Positions 1 through 5,956 of a DNA stretch of 6,259 bases are shown piece after piece. The stretch is from Anaerolineae bacterium. GTDB lineage: Bacteria > Chloroflexota > Anaerolineae > B4-G1 > SLSP01. Under the pieces are notes generated by a model. That model was not told where the DNA came from. It saw only the letters and a list, made by a program, of their open reading frames with translations, and made no database searches. How positions within the stretch are numbered: the first letter of the stretch is position 1; the number at the start of each line of letters is the position of its first letter. The stretch covers positions 1-6,259 of the forward strand of contig JAIOSN010000009.1 in assembly GCA_021107605.1 (NCBI GenBank). Direction: 5' to 3'. The translations under genes and the position numbers were made by a program.

Positions 1-661
1 TATTAGTATCGGGAACCGCAACGCTCTCCCTCATGCTCGCCCCACGGCTTTTCCCCGCGAGTTTATGACGCGACATCTGGCTTGATCCGCGTTCCACCTG
101 CTCAACTGTTCCTTGTCCCCGGCGCAACTTACCACCGACGCGGATCAAGCGCACGCCGATAGAATAAGGCAACAAGTTCCCCAAGTTAATGAGCAAACCG
201 GATATCATGTTAGCGAAACGCAAGATCCCTTTGGCTTTCTTGAGATCGACCCGCTGGGCCGGGCGTGCCAAAGTAATGGCTTCGGACTCGCTCCCCGGCT
301 GCTGAGCAGATGACAATGCACCACCGAGTAGCGGAATGCCATTGCGAACAAAAGTAAAGGTCAAGCCGAGGCTCAGAGCCTCTGCCTGAACAGCGTAGCC
401 GGTAGCCACATTGCCTGCATTGTGGATTTCTAGTTGATAATCCGAGCGCGCTAAGGTTTTCTGCCATTCCAGAATCAGCGAGATCAACAACATCGCTGCC
501 ACAGCCAGCACCAAGAACATCGCGATCCACACCCAGAGACGCCAATTCCATCCGCCGCTTTGCGCAGTACAACCCGTCACTCCTAGCGAGAGGATGAGCG
601 GAGCAAAGATGCGCCTCATCCTCACTGAATAACACGAGAGATTTTCTACCCGACTCAGCAT
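1..661 (-). CDS. Membrane protein with lipobox-like N terminus (3' end missing)
   Basis: The frame stays open for 220 codons from the ATG at 661 to the left edge with no stop, so the gene continues outside the window. I do not recognise the family. Residues 15-31 (MRRIFAPLILSLGVTGC) look like a lipoprotein signal ending in a VTGC lipobox. Residues 42-64 (LWVWIAMFLVLAVAAMLLISLIL) form a strong transmembrane helix, an unusual pair in one protein. Residues about 72-118 (DYQLEIHNAGNVATGYAVQ, LGLTFTFVRNGIPLLG) look beta-rich and recall the Ig-like pattern of the preceding FHA protein. A second, weaker hydrophobic stretch is ILRFANMISGLLINLGNLLPY (about 146-166), followed by a basic, polar tail. 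A strong ribosome site and a 1-nt gap to the FHA gene imply translation as a pair. A role in anchoring or positioning the contractile particle in the envelope is inference. A competing frame at 635-210 is judged a shadow: it is Cys/Arg-rich and lacks membrane or domain logic. Confidence 0.75.
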   Translation of the reverse strand, partial: MLSRVENLSCYSVRMRRIFAPLILSLGVTGCTAQSGGWNWRLWVWIAMFLVLAVAAMLLISLILEWQKTLARSDYQLEIHNAGNVATGYAVQAEALSLGLTFTFVRNGIPLLGGALSSAQQPGSESEAITLARPAQRVDLKKAKGILRFANMISGLLINLGNLLPYSIGVRLIRVGGKLRRGQGTVEQVERGSSQMSRHKLAGKSRGASMRESVAVPDTN

Positions 662-662
662 C

Positions 663-1385
663 TCACTCCTTACTCACACGAATCAAACGTAATTCATGGG
701 CGTAGAACGGCACAATCTCAATCATCTGAGAAACCGTCGCGCTCTCTCCCGGATAAGCGGATGGCGCGGTCGCTCGGACGGTGAAGCGCTGTGTCCCGGC
801 TGGAAAAGTCGGGCTGCGCGGATGAGAGAGACGGAAAGAGACGGATTTTTCAGCGCCAGGAAAGAGCAGGGGCACGGCCCCCAGATAGTAGCTCTCTGGC
901 GGTAAACCTTCCAGCAGTAACTGGAATTGGACGCTGGGTTGACTACCCTGGTTTCGGATAATCACTGCCCCCTCAATAGAACGTTCAGCGCTCAAACATC
1001 TCTCCGGCAAGATCACTCGCAAGCCGATGGTCTCTGAAGCGTCACCTGGATTCAGCACACAGCCGTTTCCCTGGAATAAGAGAGTAAACTCCCCGACCCG
1101 AATACGTTGACCAGCAGAAACCTCCCGAGTAGCATGATGCCCTAGTCGCAAGAGCGTTTCTCCTTCCAATACAATCTCCGTATCGCCTAGATTGACCAGC
1201 CGGTAGCCTGCGGTCTCCAGCGCGATAAGCTGGAGGTGACAAGTAGCCACACCACTACCGTGCTCCGCAGCCAACACAATATCGTTGTTGGATGCAGAGC
1301 CGATATGGATAATGCGCCGCGCCAACGGAAATTCTTTCTGCCAGCCGTCGCGATCGGTTATTTGAAGTACATTTTCTCTTTCCAT
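663..1385 (-). CDS. FHA-like plus Ig-like domain protein
   Basis: I infer a regulatory or scaffolding protein of the injection-system operon, 240 residues. Residues about 20-105 follow the forkhead-associated (FHA) fold pattern: IIHIGSASNNDIVL (25-38), a histidine in VATCHLQLIAL (46-56), YRLVNLG (61-67), LEGETLLRLG and a final IRVGEFTLLF (95-104). The canonical phosphothreonine-binding residues are largely replaced: the Arg after the first Gly is Ser30, the Ser before the His motif is not kept, and the Asn-Gly-Thr loop is absent. Residues about 118-228 look like an Ig-like beta-sandwich (AVIIRNQGSQPSVQFQLLLE, LPPESYYL, HPRSPTFPAGTQRFTVRA, MIEIVPFYA), a pattern also seen in CARDB/NEW3-like modules. 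No signal peptide or membrane segment is seen. The gene ends one base before the membrane protein gene. FHA proteins control some type VI systems, but whether this one binds phosphopeptides is doubtful. Confidence 0.78.
   Translation of the reverse strand: MERENVLQITDRDGWQKEFPLARRIIHIGSASNNDIVLAAEHGSGVATCHLQLIALETAGYRLVNLGDTEIVLEGETLLRLGHHATREVSAGQRIRVGEFTLLFQGNGCVLNPGDASETIGLRVILPERCLSAERSIEGAVIIRNQGSQPSVQFQLLLEGLPPESYYLGAVPLLFPGAEKSVSFRLSHPRSPTFPAGTQRFTVRATAPSAYPGESATVSQMIEIVPFYAHELRLIRVSKE
666..671 (-). promoter_or_regulatory. Ribosome binding site of membrane protein gene
   Basis: AAGGAG on the minus strand, inside the last codons of the FHA gene, lies 4 nt before the ATG at 661. This strong match decides for the ATG at 661 over the in-frame ATG at 619, which is preceded only by GTGAGG, although the 619 start would place the hydrophobic lipobox segment nearer the N terminus. 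Confidence 0.7.
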
Positions 1386-1577
1386 AAGTACCTTTTATCT
1401 GCCACTCTACAAATTCCTAAGATCATTTACCTTTTGACAGATCAGTTTGCCCAAACTCGATTCCTTCTTCGTGCTCTCCGTGGTGAGTTAACTTTTTTTC
1501 TTAGCGCCTTCGCGTCTTGGCGGCAAGATATCTTTTCTCCGTGCTCTCTGTGTCCCCATGGTGAGTTCTGTGATGAG
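1386..1577. repeat. Spacer carrying dispersed intergenic repeat units
   Basis: This 192-bp spacer interrupts an otherwise tight gene series. It holds two related units on the plus strand: CGTGCTCTCCGTGGTGAGTT (1470-1489), and a second copy at 1540-1567 that has one C/T difference and an 8-nt insertion before GTGAGTT. Between them lies TTAGCGCCTTCGCGTCTTGGCGG (1501-1523). On the minus strand these read as 'CACCACGGAGAGCACGAAG' and 'CCGCCAAGACGCGAAGGCG', which I recognise from memory as a class of short repeats scattered between genes in many environmental bacteria. No coding sequence is supported here. The left end carries the ribosome site of the FHA gene. Confidence 0.7.
1391..1396 (-). promoter_or_regulatory. 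Ribosome binding site of FHA gene
   Basis: AAAAGG on the minus strand lies 5 nt before the ATG at 1385. It is a moderate Shine-Dalgarno match that supports the chosen start. No recognisable promoter was found in the repeat-bearing spacer, so transcription probably reads through from upstream. Confidence 0.55.
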
Positions 1578-2738
1578 CTAGCTTTTAGCACGCCGCCGCA
1601 GGGCAGAGGAGACCAAGTTCTCTCCCCACTCATGGGAGGCCCGGATACTAGCTCGCGTTGGCAATGACCCGGCGCATTGACCACCCCACAAGCGGCCGTA
1701 GTCGCCACGACTGAAAACAACGCCGTCTCCCGCCATCAAACGAGGTGCTTCAACGGTCTCAGTCGCCGGCTGTTCAGCGGACGGCGAGAGAGCAAAGAGA
1801 TGCGGGTTAGTCAGCAGCGGATGATCCGCCTCCACCGCCGCGAGGGAGATACCCAACGAGTTGAGCAGCTCGAAGAACTCCGCTTCGCTTGCCGCCACCT
1901 TGCCAGATGACTTTTTGCCGGTAGGAGGAACAATCTCCACAAAGAGCGTGCCGCCAGCTTGCAGATAAGTGTATAGCGTATTCAGCAGCTCGGCTTCAAC
2001 CTGTAACGCGCCCTGTACCACCAGATAGACCAATGTGTAAGCTGCAAAATCCAGCGGGGCGATCTCCAGATCAACCCACAACGAGACATGCCCAGCGTGA
2101 CGCAGAGCGCGCGACAATGCTTGGACGCCCACGTCACGTACGCCAGCTTCTCCGCCCAGATAGCAGACACCCAGCCGGGCCGCCGGCTTGCGCGCCGCGC
2201 CGATCTCCTGCCGGAAACGCAGATCAAGCTCATCTGGTAACGGATACTCCACATTCCCCGCATCAGTGACAGCAGCGGCGCCGGCAGTGCGCCGCACGCG
2301 GGCCAGCTCGACGCCACTCACCGAGACGGCACCCGGCTGGGCCTCCACCCCAAATTGGGTGTGAATGTAGAAACGTTCCCCGGCTTCTGGGTCGGATTCC
2401 AGGCGTGGCTGACCTTCGGCATAAGTGAGCCATAACCACAGTTCCCCCTCGGCTGTACCTAAATCATATGTCACCGGCTCCGGCACAATAATCAATTCAC
2501 CATCCGGGGCAATTGCACCTCCGGGCAAGATGTAGACGGTACCATCTGGCGGATCACTGGCAATCACTTCCAGCCCGGAGAGAATGCCCGCATCATGCGC
2601 CAGAGCGAGATGCGCCTGGTGGCGTAACTGGTGGTAAGCGTGCGCCTCGGCCCACACCTTAGCCGTCACAGCCATGCCATCGGTGGGGTGCAGCCGTTTG
2701 AGGGAACAATTTCGGAGAATCTTATCTTGGGTTGCCAT
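1578..2738 (-). CDS. Tail-associated protein with C-terminal DUF4159-like domain
   Basis: I infer a baseplate-associated accessory protein of unknown function, 386 residues in two parts. Residues about 10-180 resemble an N-terminal domain I associate with phage-tail/eCIS clusters: a histidine-rich helix (AEAHAYHQLRHQAHLALAH), GILSGLEV, then VYILPGGAIAPDGELIIV, the 'GIV-GLEV ... PG-AID-G-x-I' pattern, followed by beta strands. Residues about 185-383 resemble DUF4159 / class I glutamine amidotransferase-like folds: ARLGVCYLGG, YTLVYLVVQG, YLQAGGTLFVE (258-268), DHPLLTNPHLF (305-315), GVVFSRGDYGRLWGG (339-353) and HEWGENLVSSALRRR (369-383). No convincing catalytic Cys-His-Glu triad is visible, so a binding rather than enzymatic role is more likely. 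No signal peptide or membrane segment is seen. The start has GAGG 5 nt upstream. The TAG stop borders a repeat-bearing spacer. The domain assignment rests on recalled motifs, not a search. Confidence 0.75.
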   Translation of the reverse strand: MATQDKILRNCSLKRLHPTDGMAVTAKVWAEAHAYHQLRHQAHLALAHDAGILSGLEVIASDPPDGTVYILPGGAIAPDGELIIVPEPVTYDLGTAEGELWLWLTYAEGQPRLESDPEAGERFYIHTQFGVEAQPGAVSVSGVELARVRRTAGAAAVTDAGNVEYPLPDELDLRFRQEIGAARKPAARLGVCYLGGEAGVRDVGVQALSRALRHAGHVSLWVDLEIAPLDFAAYTLVYLVVQGALQVEAELLNTLYTYLQAGGTLFVEIVPPTGKKSSGKVAASEAEFFELLNSLGISLAAVEADHPLLTNPHLFALSPSAEQPATETVEAPRLMAGDGVVFSRGDYGRLWGGQCAGSLPTRASIRASHEWGENLVSSALRRRAKS

Positions 2739-2740
2739 AT

Positions 2741-3688
2741 TTACCTCACGTGCCTTTCACTTTCAACTCGAATATCCAACATATACGCCGTATGCGCCGG
2801 TTTCTCCGCCGCGACAATCTGCTCGATCATGCAGCGCCGCTCTTTCGCCGCTCGCGCTGCCACAGGCGGCAATTCCAAACGAACGGTGAAGGTATGTGGC
2901 ACGTTACGGGTTCCCAGAGCAATGCCGCGCCCCAATTGCGCCTCCGGGCCTAGCACAAAGTTCTCCGCGCGATGTTCCACGATTTCCGGGCGGACGTCGG
3001 TGTAGATTTCGAGATAATCAGCCAAGCCATCACGAGTACCGCGCCGCCGGTAAAGACTGACCGCCGCTTGCAACAAGCGCCGCCGTTTACTCTCCGGCCA
3101 GCGTTTGTCCAACACCAAATCAAGCCACGAGGCCAACCAGGGCAAGAGATCAACAGGGGCAGTGCGCGGATCAAGGTAATAAGGAAGATTATCAATCTGC
3201 CTCTCGATAGGCCACCAGAAGCTCTCAAATAACATGAGGAAACGCCCCATAAAATCATCGCGCTCATAGAGCGCCGGTAGATAGCGGAGATAGCTTCCTT
3301 GAGCAGAGACGGCGACGCTCACCGACTCTGAAGCAACCCGGATACCATCCGCCTCGGTGAGGGAAGCGTGGCTCACCAACGTGACATCCTCCAGGGTCGC
3401 CGCTACCGCAGTATGGACCTCGTATTCGTGAGTAGTCCCCAGCGGTGCTGCGACCTCATCCCAGGTGAGCGTCTGGCCGCCTGTTGACCAGCGGACAACG
3501 CGCGGAACAGTTTCCCTCCGCGGGGCGACGGTCCGCTCCAGGGTAACGCCGGCCGGTAGTGTGACGCGCAAGGAATAATATGCGGACGTTTCCACGCCCC
3601 CCGTGACGCGGGTGTAAAAAACCAACGGCTCTCCTGGATAACGGCGGTAATCGCTAGCCACATGAGCAACAAGCAATGGCGAGGTCAT
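2741..3688 (-). CDS. Tail protein I-like baseplate protein with N-terminal beta-sandwich extension
   Basis: This is a P2 gpI / TIGR02242-like tail protein, a baseplate component that acts next to J and connects to fibres or peripheral parts. The diagnostic part is at about 132-232: YLRYLPALYERDDFMGRFL, then IDNLPYYLDPRTAP, LLPWLASWLDLVLD and RRRGTRDGLADYLEIYT, which all follow the family pattern. The C-terminal part (about 258-308) has VPHTFTVRLELP and EKPAHTAYMLDI, also typical. Residues 1-128 are extra: a beta-rich region with LRVTLPAGVTLERTV and a regular strand pattern resembling DUF11/Ig-like modules. That extension is not usual for tail protein I and makes this protein longer than the common ~180-250 residues. 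The start at 3688 overlaps the J stop by 4 nt, with a GAGGTGG-type ribosome site upstream. The TAA stop is 2 nt before the next gene. The tail protein call is firm; the Ig-like call rests on pattern only. Confidence 0.9.
   Translation of the reverse strand: MTSPLLVAHVASDYRRYPGEPLVFYTRVTGGVETSAYYSLRVTLPAGVTLERTVAPRRETVPRVVRWSTGGQTLTWDEVAAPLGTTHEYEVHTAVAATLEDVTLVSHASLTEADGIRVASESVSVAVSAQGSYLRYLPALYERDDFMGRFLMLFESFWWPIERQIDNLPYYLDPRTAPVDLLPWLASWLDLVLDKRWPESKRRRLLQAAVSLYRRRGTRDGLADYLEIYTDVRPEIVEHRAENFVLGPEAQLGRGIALGTRNVPHTFTVRLELPPVAARAAKERRCMIEQIVAAEKPAHTAYMLDIRVESERHVR
2744..2747 (-). promoter_or_regulatory. Ribosome binding site of DUF4159-like gene
   Basis: GAGG on the minus strand, within the last codons of the tail protein I gene, lies 5 nt before the ATG at 2738. 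It supports that start and tight coupling of the two genes, whose stop and start are only 2 nt apart. Confidence 0.65.
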
Positions 3689-5748
3689 AATTCCACCACC
3701 TCAACCTGATGGGGCAATGAACAGAGTACGGTATCTGCCGGCACCGCGAGCACGCGCTCGGTGAGCAACTCCAATGCTCCCGCCTCGGTTTCAGCTGCTC
3801 CGGGCAGCACGGGCCGATACCGGATCTGAATTTCCAAAAGATGTTTGACGCCCGGCACTTGCTGCACGAGGGAGAAAAGCTCAGCCACGTAGAGATCGCG
3901 TCCGAAGGGCCAGCCCTCCCAGCGCTGCCCCAACATCGCGGAGAAAATCCCCTCATCACCCAGCGCCAACGGAGTGAGGAAGTGGCGCAAACGTTCTGTC
4001 ACGCGCGCGCGTACCGTCTCTGGATGGCTATGTTCATGAGTCACCAGTTCCGTGGTGATGGCGATTCCCAAATAGCGCGGCTCGCGCACGTGCAAGGTAG
4101 TGGTGAGCAACCGGTAGCGGTCCAGATACTCTAGAATTTCCTCGCGTAACGCCGGTTGCAACGCCAGATGAGTGAAATCGCCGGCGCGGACGGCCTCCAT
4201 CACGGCCGGGATAACGAGCAGTTCCACCATCCCCGGCGGGAGAGCATCGCTGGTGGAGCGCGGCCCTCGGCACTTAACGCGGGCGACAGCGCGCGTGACG
4301 CGCCGCGTCAGATTCTCGAAATCCTCGGCGGTGACGGCGCGGCGTTGCATCCGGATCTCACGGCGGGCGCGCATCTTCGCCTCCGCCAAACTCTCCTGGT
4401 CGCGTCCTCCGTCGGCCCGCTGCAAGTTAGTCACCCGGTCAATGTAGGGCAGTGAGGTACGCAACACCTCTATCTTGCCGGCGGGAACGTTGCCCCGCAC
4501 GCCACCGCCGTAACGGTAACAGTTAAAGCGCACCACCCGGCCCGCGGCGGGAATACGCCCGTATTGGCGCACCGTACCATCCGCCTGCCGGATACGCGGG
4601 CCAAAGGCCAATTCGCCGGTCGCCTCATCCAACGTGAAATGACGGTCATAGCGCGTTGAAGCGGCAAAATCCGGCGTCCACTCCCAGGGTACAAAACCCA
4701 ACTCCCCAGCATGCAGCTCCTCCACTTCTACCGTTTCACCCTTCGCTGGCGTCAACAACGGCGCATGCCTTAGCTGGAAAGTTTGCCCATCCTCGCCATT
4801 GCTCACGCCCAACCGCTCCTCCTCCTGAACCACAGCGTGAGTAGCGCGCACCGTTCCGCCCAGGGTATGCGCCTGCAAACCCGTAAGGCGCGGGGATTGG
4901 CTGTAACGCCCCTGCTCTGGACGACGCTGCTCAAAACGACAACGGAGCCAATAGGCACGCCGTCCCTGGACCACGTCCGGCCTCATCCCCAAGGGGAGAT
5001 AGAGCACTAATTTGCCGGTAGGATTGTTAAGTCCTCCGGTGGTATCCCGTTCCCCGGCGCGAGTGCTGGGATGCACCTCCACCCATTCCCCCTCTCCCTG
5101 CGATGCTTCCCAGATCAGGGGAGGATCCTCTCGCCGAATCCCGACCGCCTGCGTCTCTTCACACTCAAAGGAAAGTTGCAGCAATTGGCCCGCCATAGGT
5201 TGTTCAAGATCGAAACCGATATAAAAAGTATCACCCTCTGCCGGCAGCTGCTGGAAAACGTGAAAGGTCTCTACACCCAACCGTGGCAGATAATTCTTAG
5301 TCAGCTCACTTGCGCGCCGCAATTGGACTAGACACGGCGGCGCGATGACCAGTTCTTCATCGGTGGAGAAGATGATCTCGGTACCTTCCTCCAACTGCTG
5401 CGTAGCAATCTCAGTACCTGACGGCACTCTGGGCACCAGAGTGCTCTCCGGCGCGATGGGGAAAGGAGCGGAGAGCCAGAAGGTAAGTTCAACCCGCGCG
5501 CTGCTGGGCGGGCAGAGCTGTATATCCAACAACTCCAAGAACTTAAGGTAGTTTTTCTCCGGGACACAATTAAGGCGGTAAGTGAGCAATTCCGTCATCC
5601 AGGCAAAGAGCTCAATCAGCGTAATGCCGGGATCGCTCAAATTATAATCAGTCCATTCCGGACAGTAGCGGATAATACGCCGGCGGGCCTCATCCACCAA
5701 GTCACGTTGAAAACGCAAATCATCAAGTCTAGGTTCGGGTAACGTCAT
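3685..5748 (-). CDS. J-type putative baseplate assembly protein (TIGR02243-like)
   Basis: This large baseplate wedge protein of the P2 gpJ / T4 gp6 / Afp11 type would form the ring linking central hub and sheath in a contractile tail or injection system. The 687 residues fit the long 'putative baseplate assembly protein' family rather than the ~300-residue P2 gpJ. The N-terminal helical segment at about 8-80 contains YNLSDPGITLIELFAWM, very characteristic of that family. Residues 85-360 are an insert rich in beta strands. Residues 373-424 contain LDEATGELAFGPR and YRYGGGVRGNVPAG, as in the baseplate J core. RRAVTAEDFENL at 469-480 is the conserved J-domain turn, and WPFGRDLYVAELFSLVQQVPGV (about 613-634) is the usual C-terminal signature. 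The ATG start is supported by AGGAG 6 nt upstream. The TGA stop overlaps the next gene's ATG (ATGA), implying translational coupling. Membership of a contractile-tail baseplate is secure; eCIS rather than prophage is inferred from length and neighbours. Confidence 0.93.
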   Translation of the reverse strand: MTLPEPRLDDLRFQRDLVDEARRRIIRYCPEWTDYNLSDPGITLIELFAWMTELLTYRLNCVPEKNYLKFLELLDIQLCPPSSARVELTFWLSAPFPIAPESTLVPRVPSGTEIATQQLEEGTEIIFSTDEELVIAPPCLVQLRRASELTKNYLPRLGVETFHVFQQLPAEGDTFYIGFDLEQPMAGQLLQLSFECEETQAVGIRREDPPLIWEASQGEGEWVEVHPSTRAGERDTTGGLNNPTGKLVLYLPLGMRPDVVQGRRAYWLRCRFEQRRPEQGRYSQSPRLTGLQAHTLGGTVRATHAVVQEEERLGVSNGEDGQTFQLRHAPLLTPAKGETVEVEELHAGELGFVPWEWTPDFAASTRYDRHFTLDEATGELAFGPRIRQADGTVRQYGRIPAAGRVVRFNCYRYGGGVRGNVPAGKIEVLRTSLPYIDRVTNLQRADGGRDQESLAEAKMRARREIRMQRRAVTAEDFENLTRRVTRAVARVKCRGPRSTSDALPPGMVELLVIPAVMEAVRAGDFTHLALQPALREEILEYLDRYRLLTTTLHVREPRYLGIAITTELVTHEHSHPETVRARVTERLRHFLTPLALGDEGIFSAMLGQRWEGWPFGRDLYVAELFSLVQQVPGVKHLLEIQIRYRPVLPGAAETEAGALELLTERVLAVPADTVLCSLPHQVEVVEL

Positions 5749-5754
5749 ATTGAT

Positions 5755-5759
5755 CTCCT
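5755..5759 (-). promoter_or_regulatory. Ribosome binding site of J-like gene
   Basis: AGGAG on the minus strand lies 6 nt before the ATG at 5748. This is a strong Shine-Dalgarno match with good spacing and fixes the start of the J-like gene. It also shows that this gene is translated independently of the gp25-like gene, which ends about 200 bp upstream. Confidence 0.8.
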
Positions 5760-5849
5760 AACTGCTTGCCGCGGGATTACCGCTATTCTTCTTGATTGGT
5801 TGACTAGCTACCTGATAGTTTCCAAAATGGGACACAGCTGCACGCGGAC

Positions 5850-5910
5850 GGACGCTGATAAAAAAGGCTTTCCCAGAGAAAAACTAAAAAATCAGCCTTT
5901 ATCTGCGTCC
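5850..5910. repeat. Long imperfect inverted repeat (hairpin)
   Basis: The left arm, 5850-5869 (GGACGCTGATAAAAAAGGCT), pairs with the right arm, 5894-5910 (AGCCTTTATCTGCGTCC). They form about 17 pairs with one mismatch and a three-A bulge around a 24-nt A-rich loop. Both arms carry a 'CAGCGTCCGT / CTGCGTCCGA'-type core when read in the same sense, which suggests two opposed copies of a dispersed intergenic repeat. Read on the minus strand, the inner AAAGGCT/AGCCTTT stem is followed by a T run, so it could act as a weak terminator or attenuator between the gp25-like and J-like genes. The loop is long and the outer stem continues past the T run, so a simple intrinsic terminator is not certain. 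Confidence 0.65.
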
Positions 5911-5956
5911 GATTTCTTACTCCCAAGTTAAATCCAGAGTTTTGTCAGCCAACCAG

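Larger units (their letters stand above)
5749..5956. other. Gene-free spacer between gp25-like and J-like genes
   Basis: This 208-bp interval separates two baseplate genes that are usually tightly linked. I find no convincing reading frame here on either strand. It holds the imperfect inverted repeat described separately and, at its left end, the ribosome binding site of the J-like gene. In Afp/PVC-type loci a small PAAR-like spike-tip gene often sits at this place; none is visible here. No convincing minus-strand promoter was found. Confidence 0.7.

Noticed and set aside
210..635. Closed minus-strand frame of 141 codons near the left edge
   Set aside because: It lies in another frame of the open gene starting at 661. 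Its product is rich in Cys, Arg and Ser with no domain or membrane pattern, while the 661 frame has a strong ribosome site, operon spacing and a clear transmembrane helix.
1236..1667. Plus-strand frame of 143 codons across the FHA start and the repeat spacer
   Set aside because: It runs antisense to the start of the FHA gene and through repeats, with no ribosome site or recognisable domain.
2631..3005. Plus-strand frame of 124 codons across the junction of the DUF4159-like and tail protein I genes
   Set aside because: It is antisense to two well-supported genes; the composition looks like a shadow of their codon pattern.
5800..5828. Plus-strand promoter-like pair, TTGACT and CAAAAT with 17-nt spacing
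   Set aside because: The -10 element is poor and there is no plus-strand gene downstream that it could serve.
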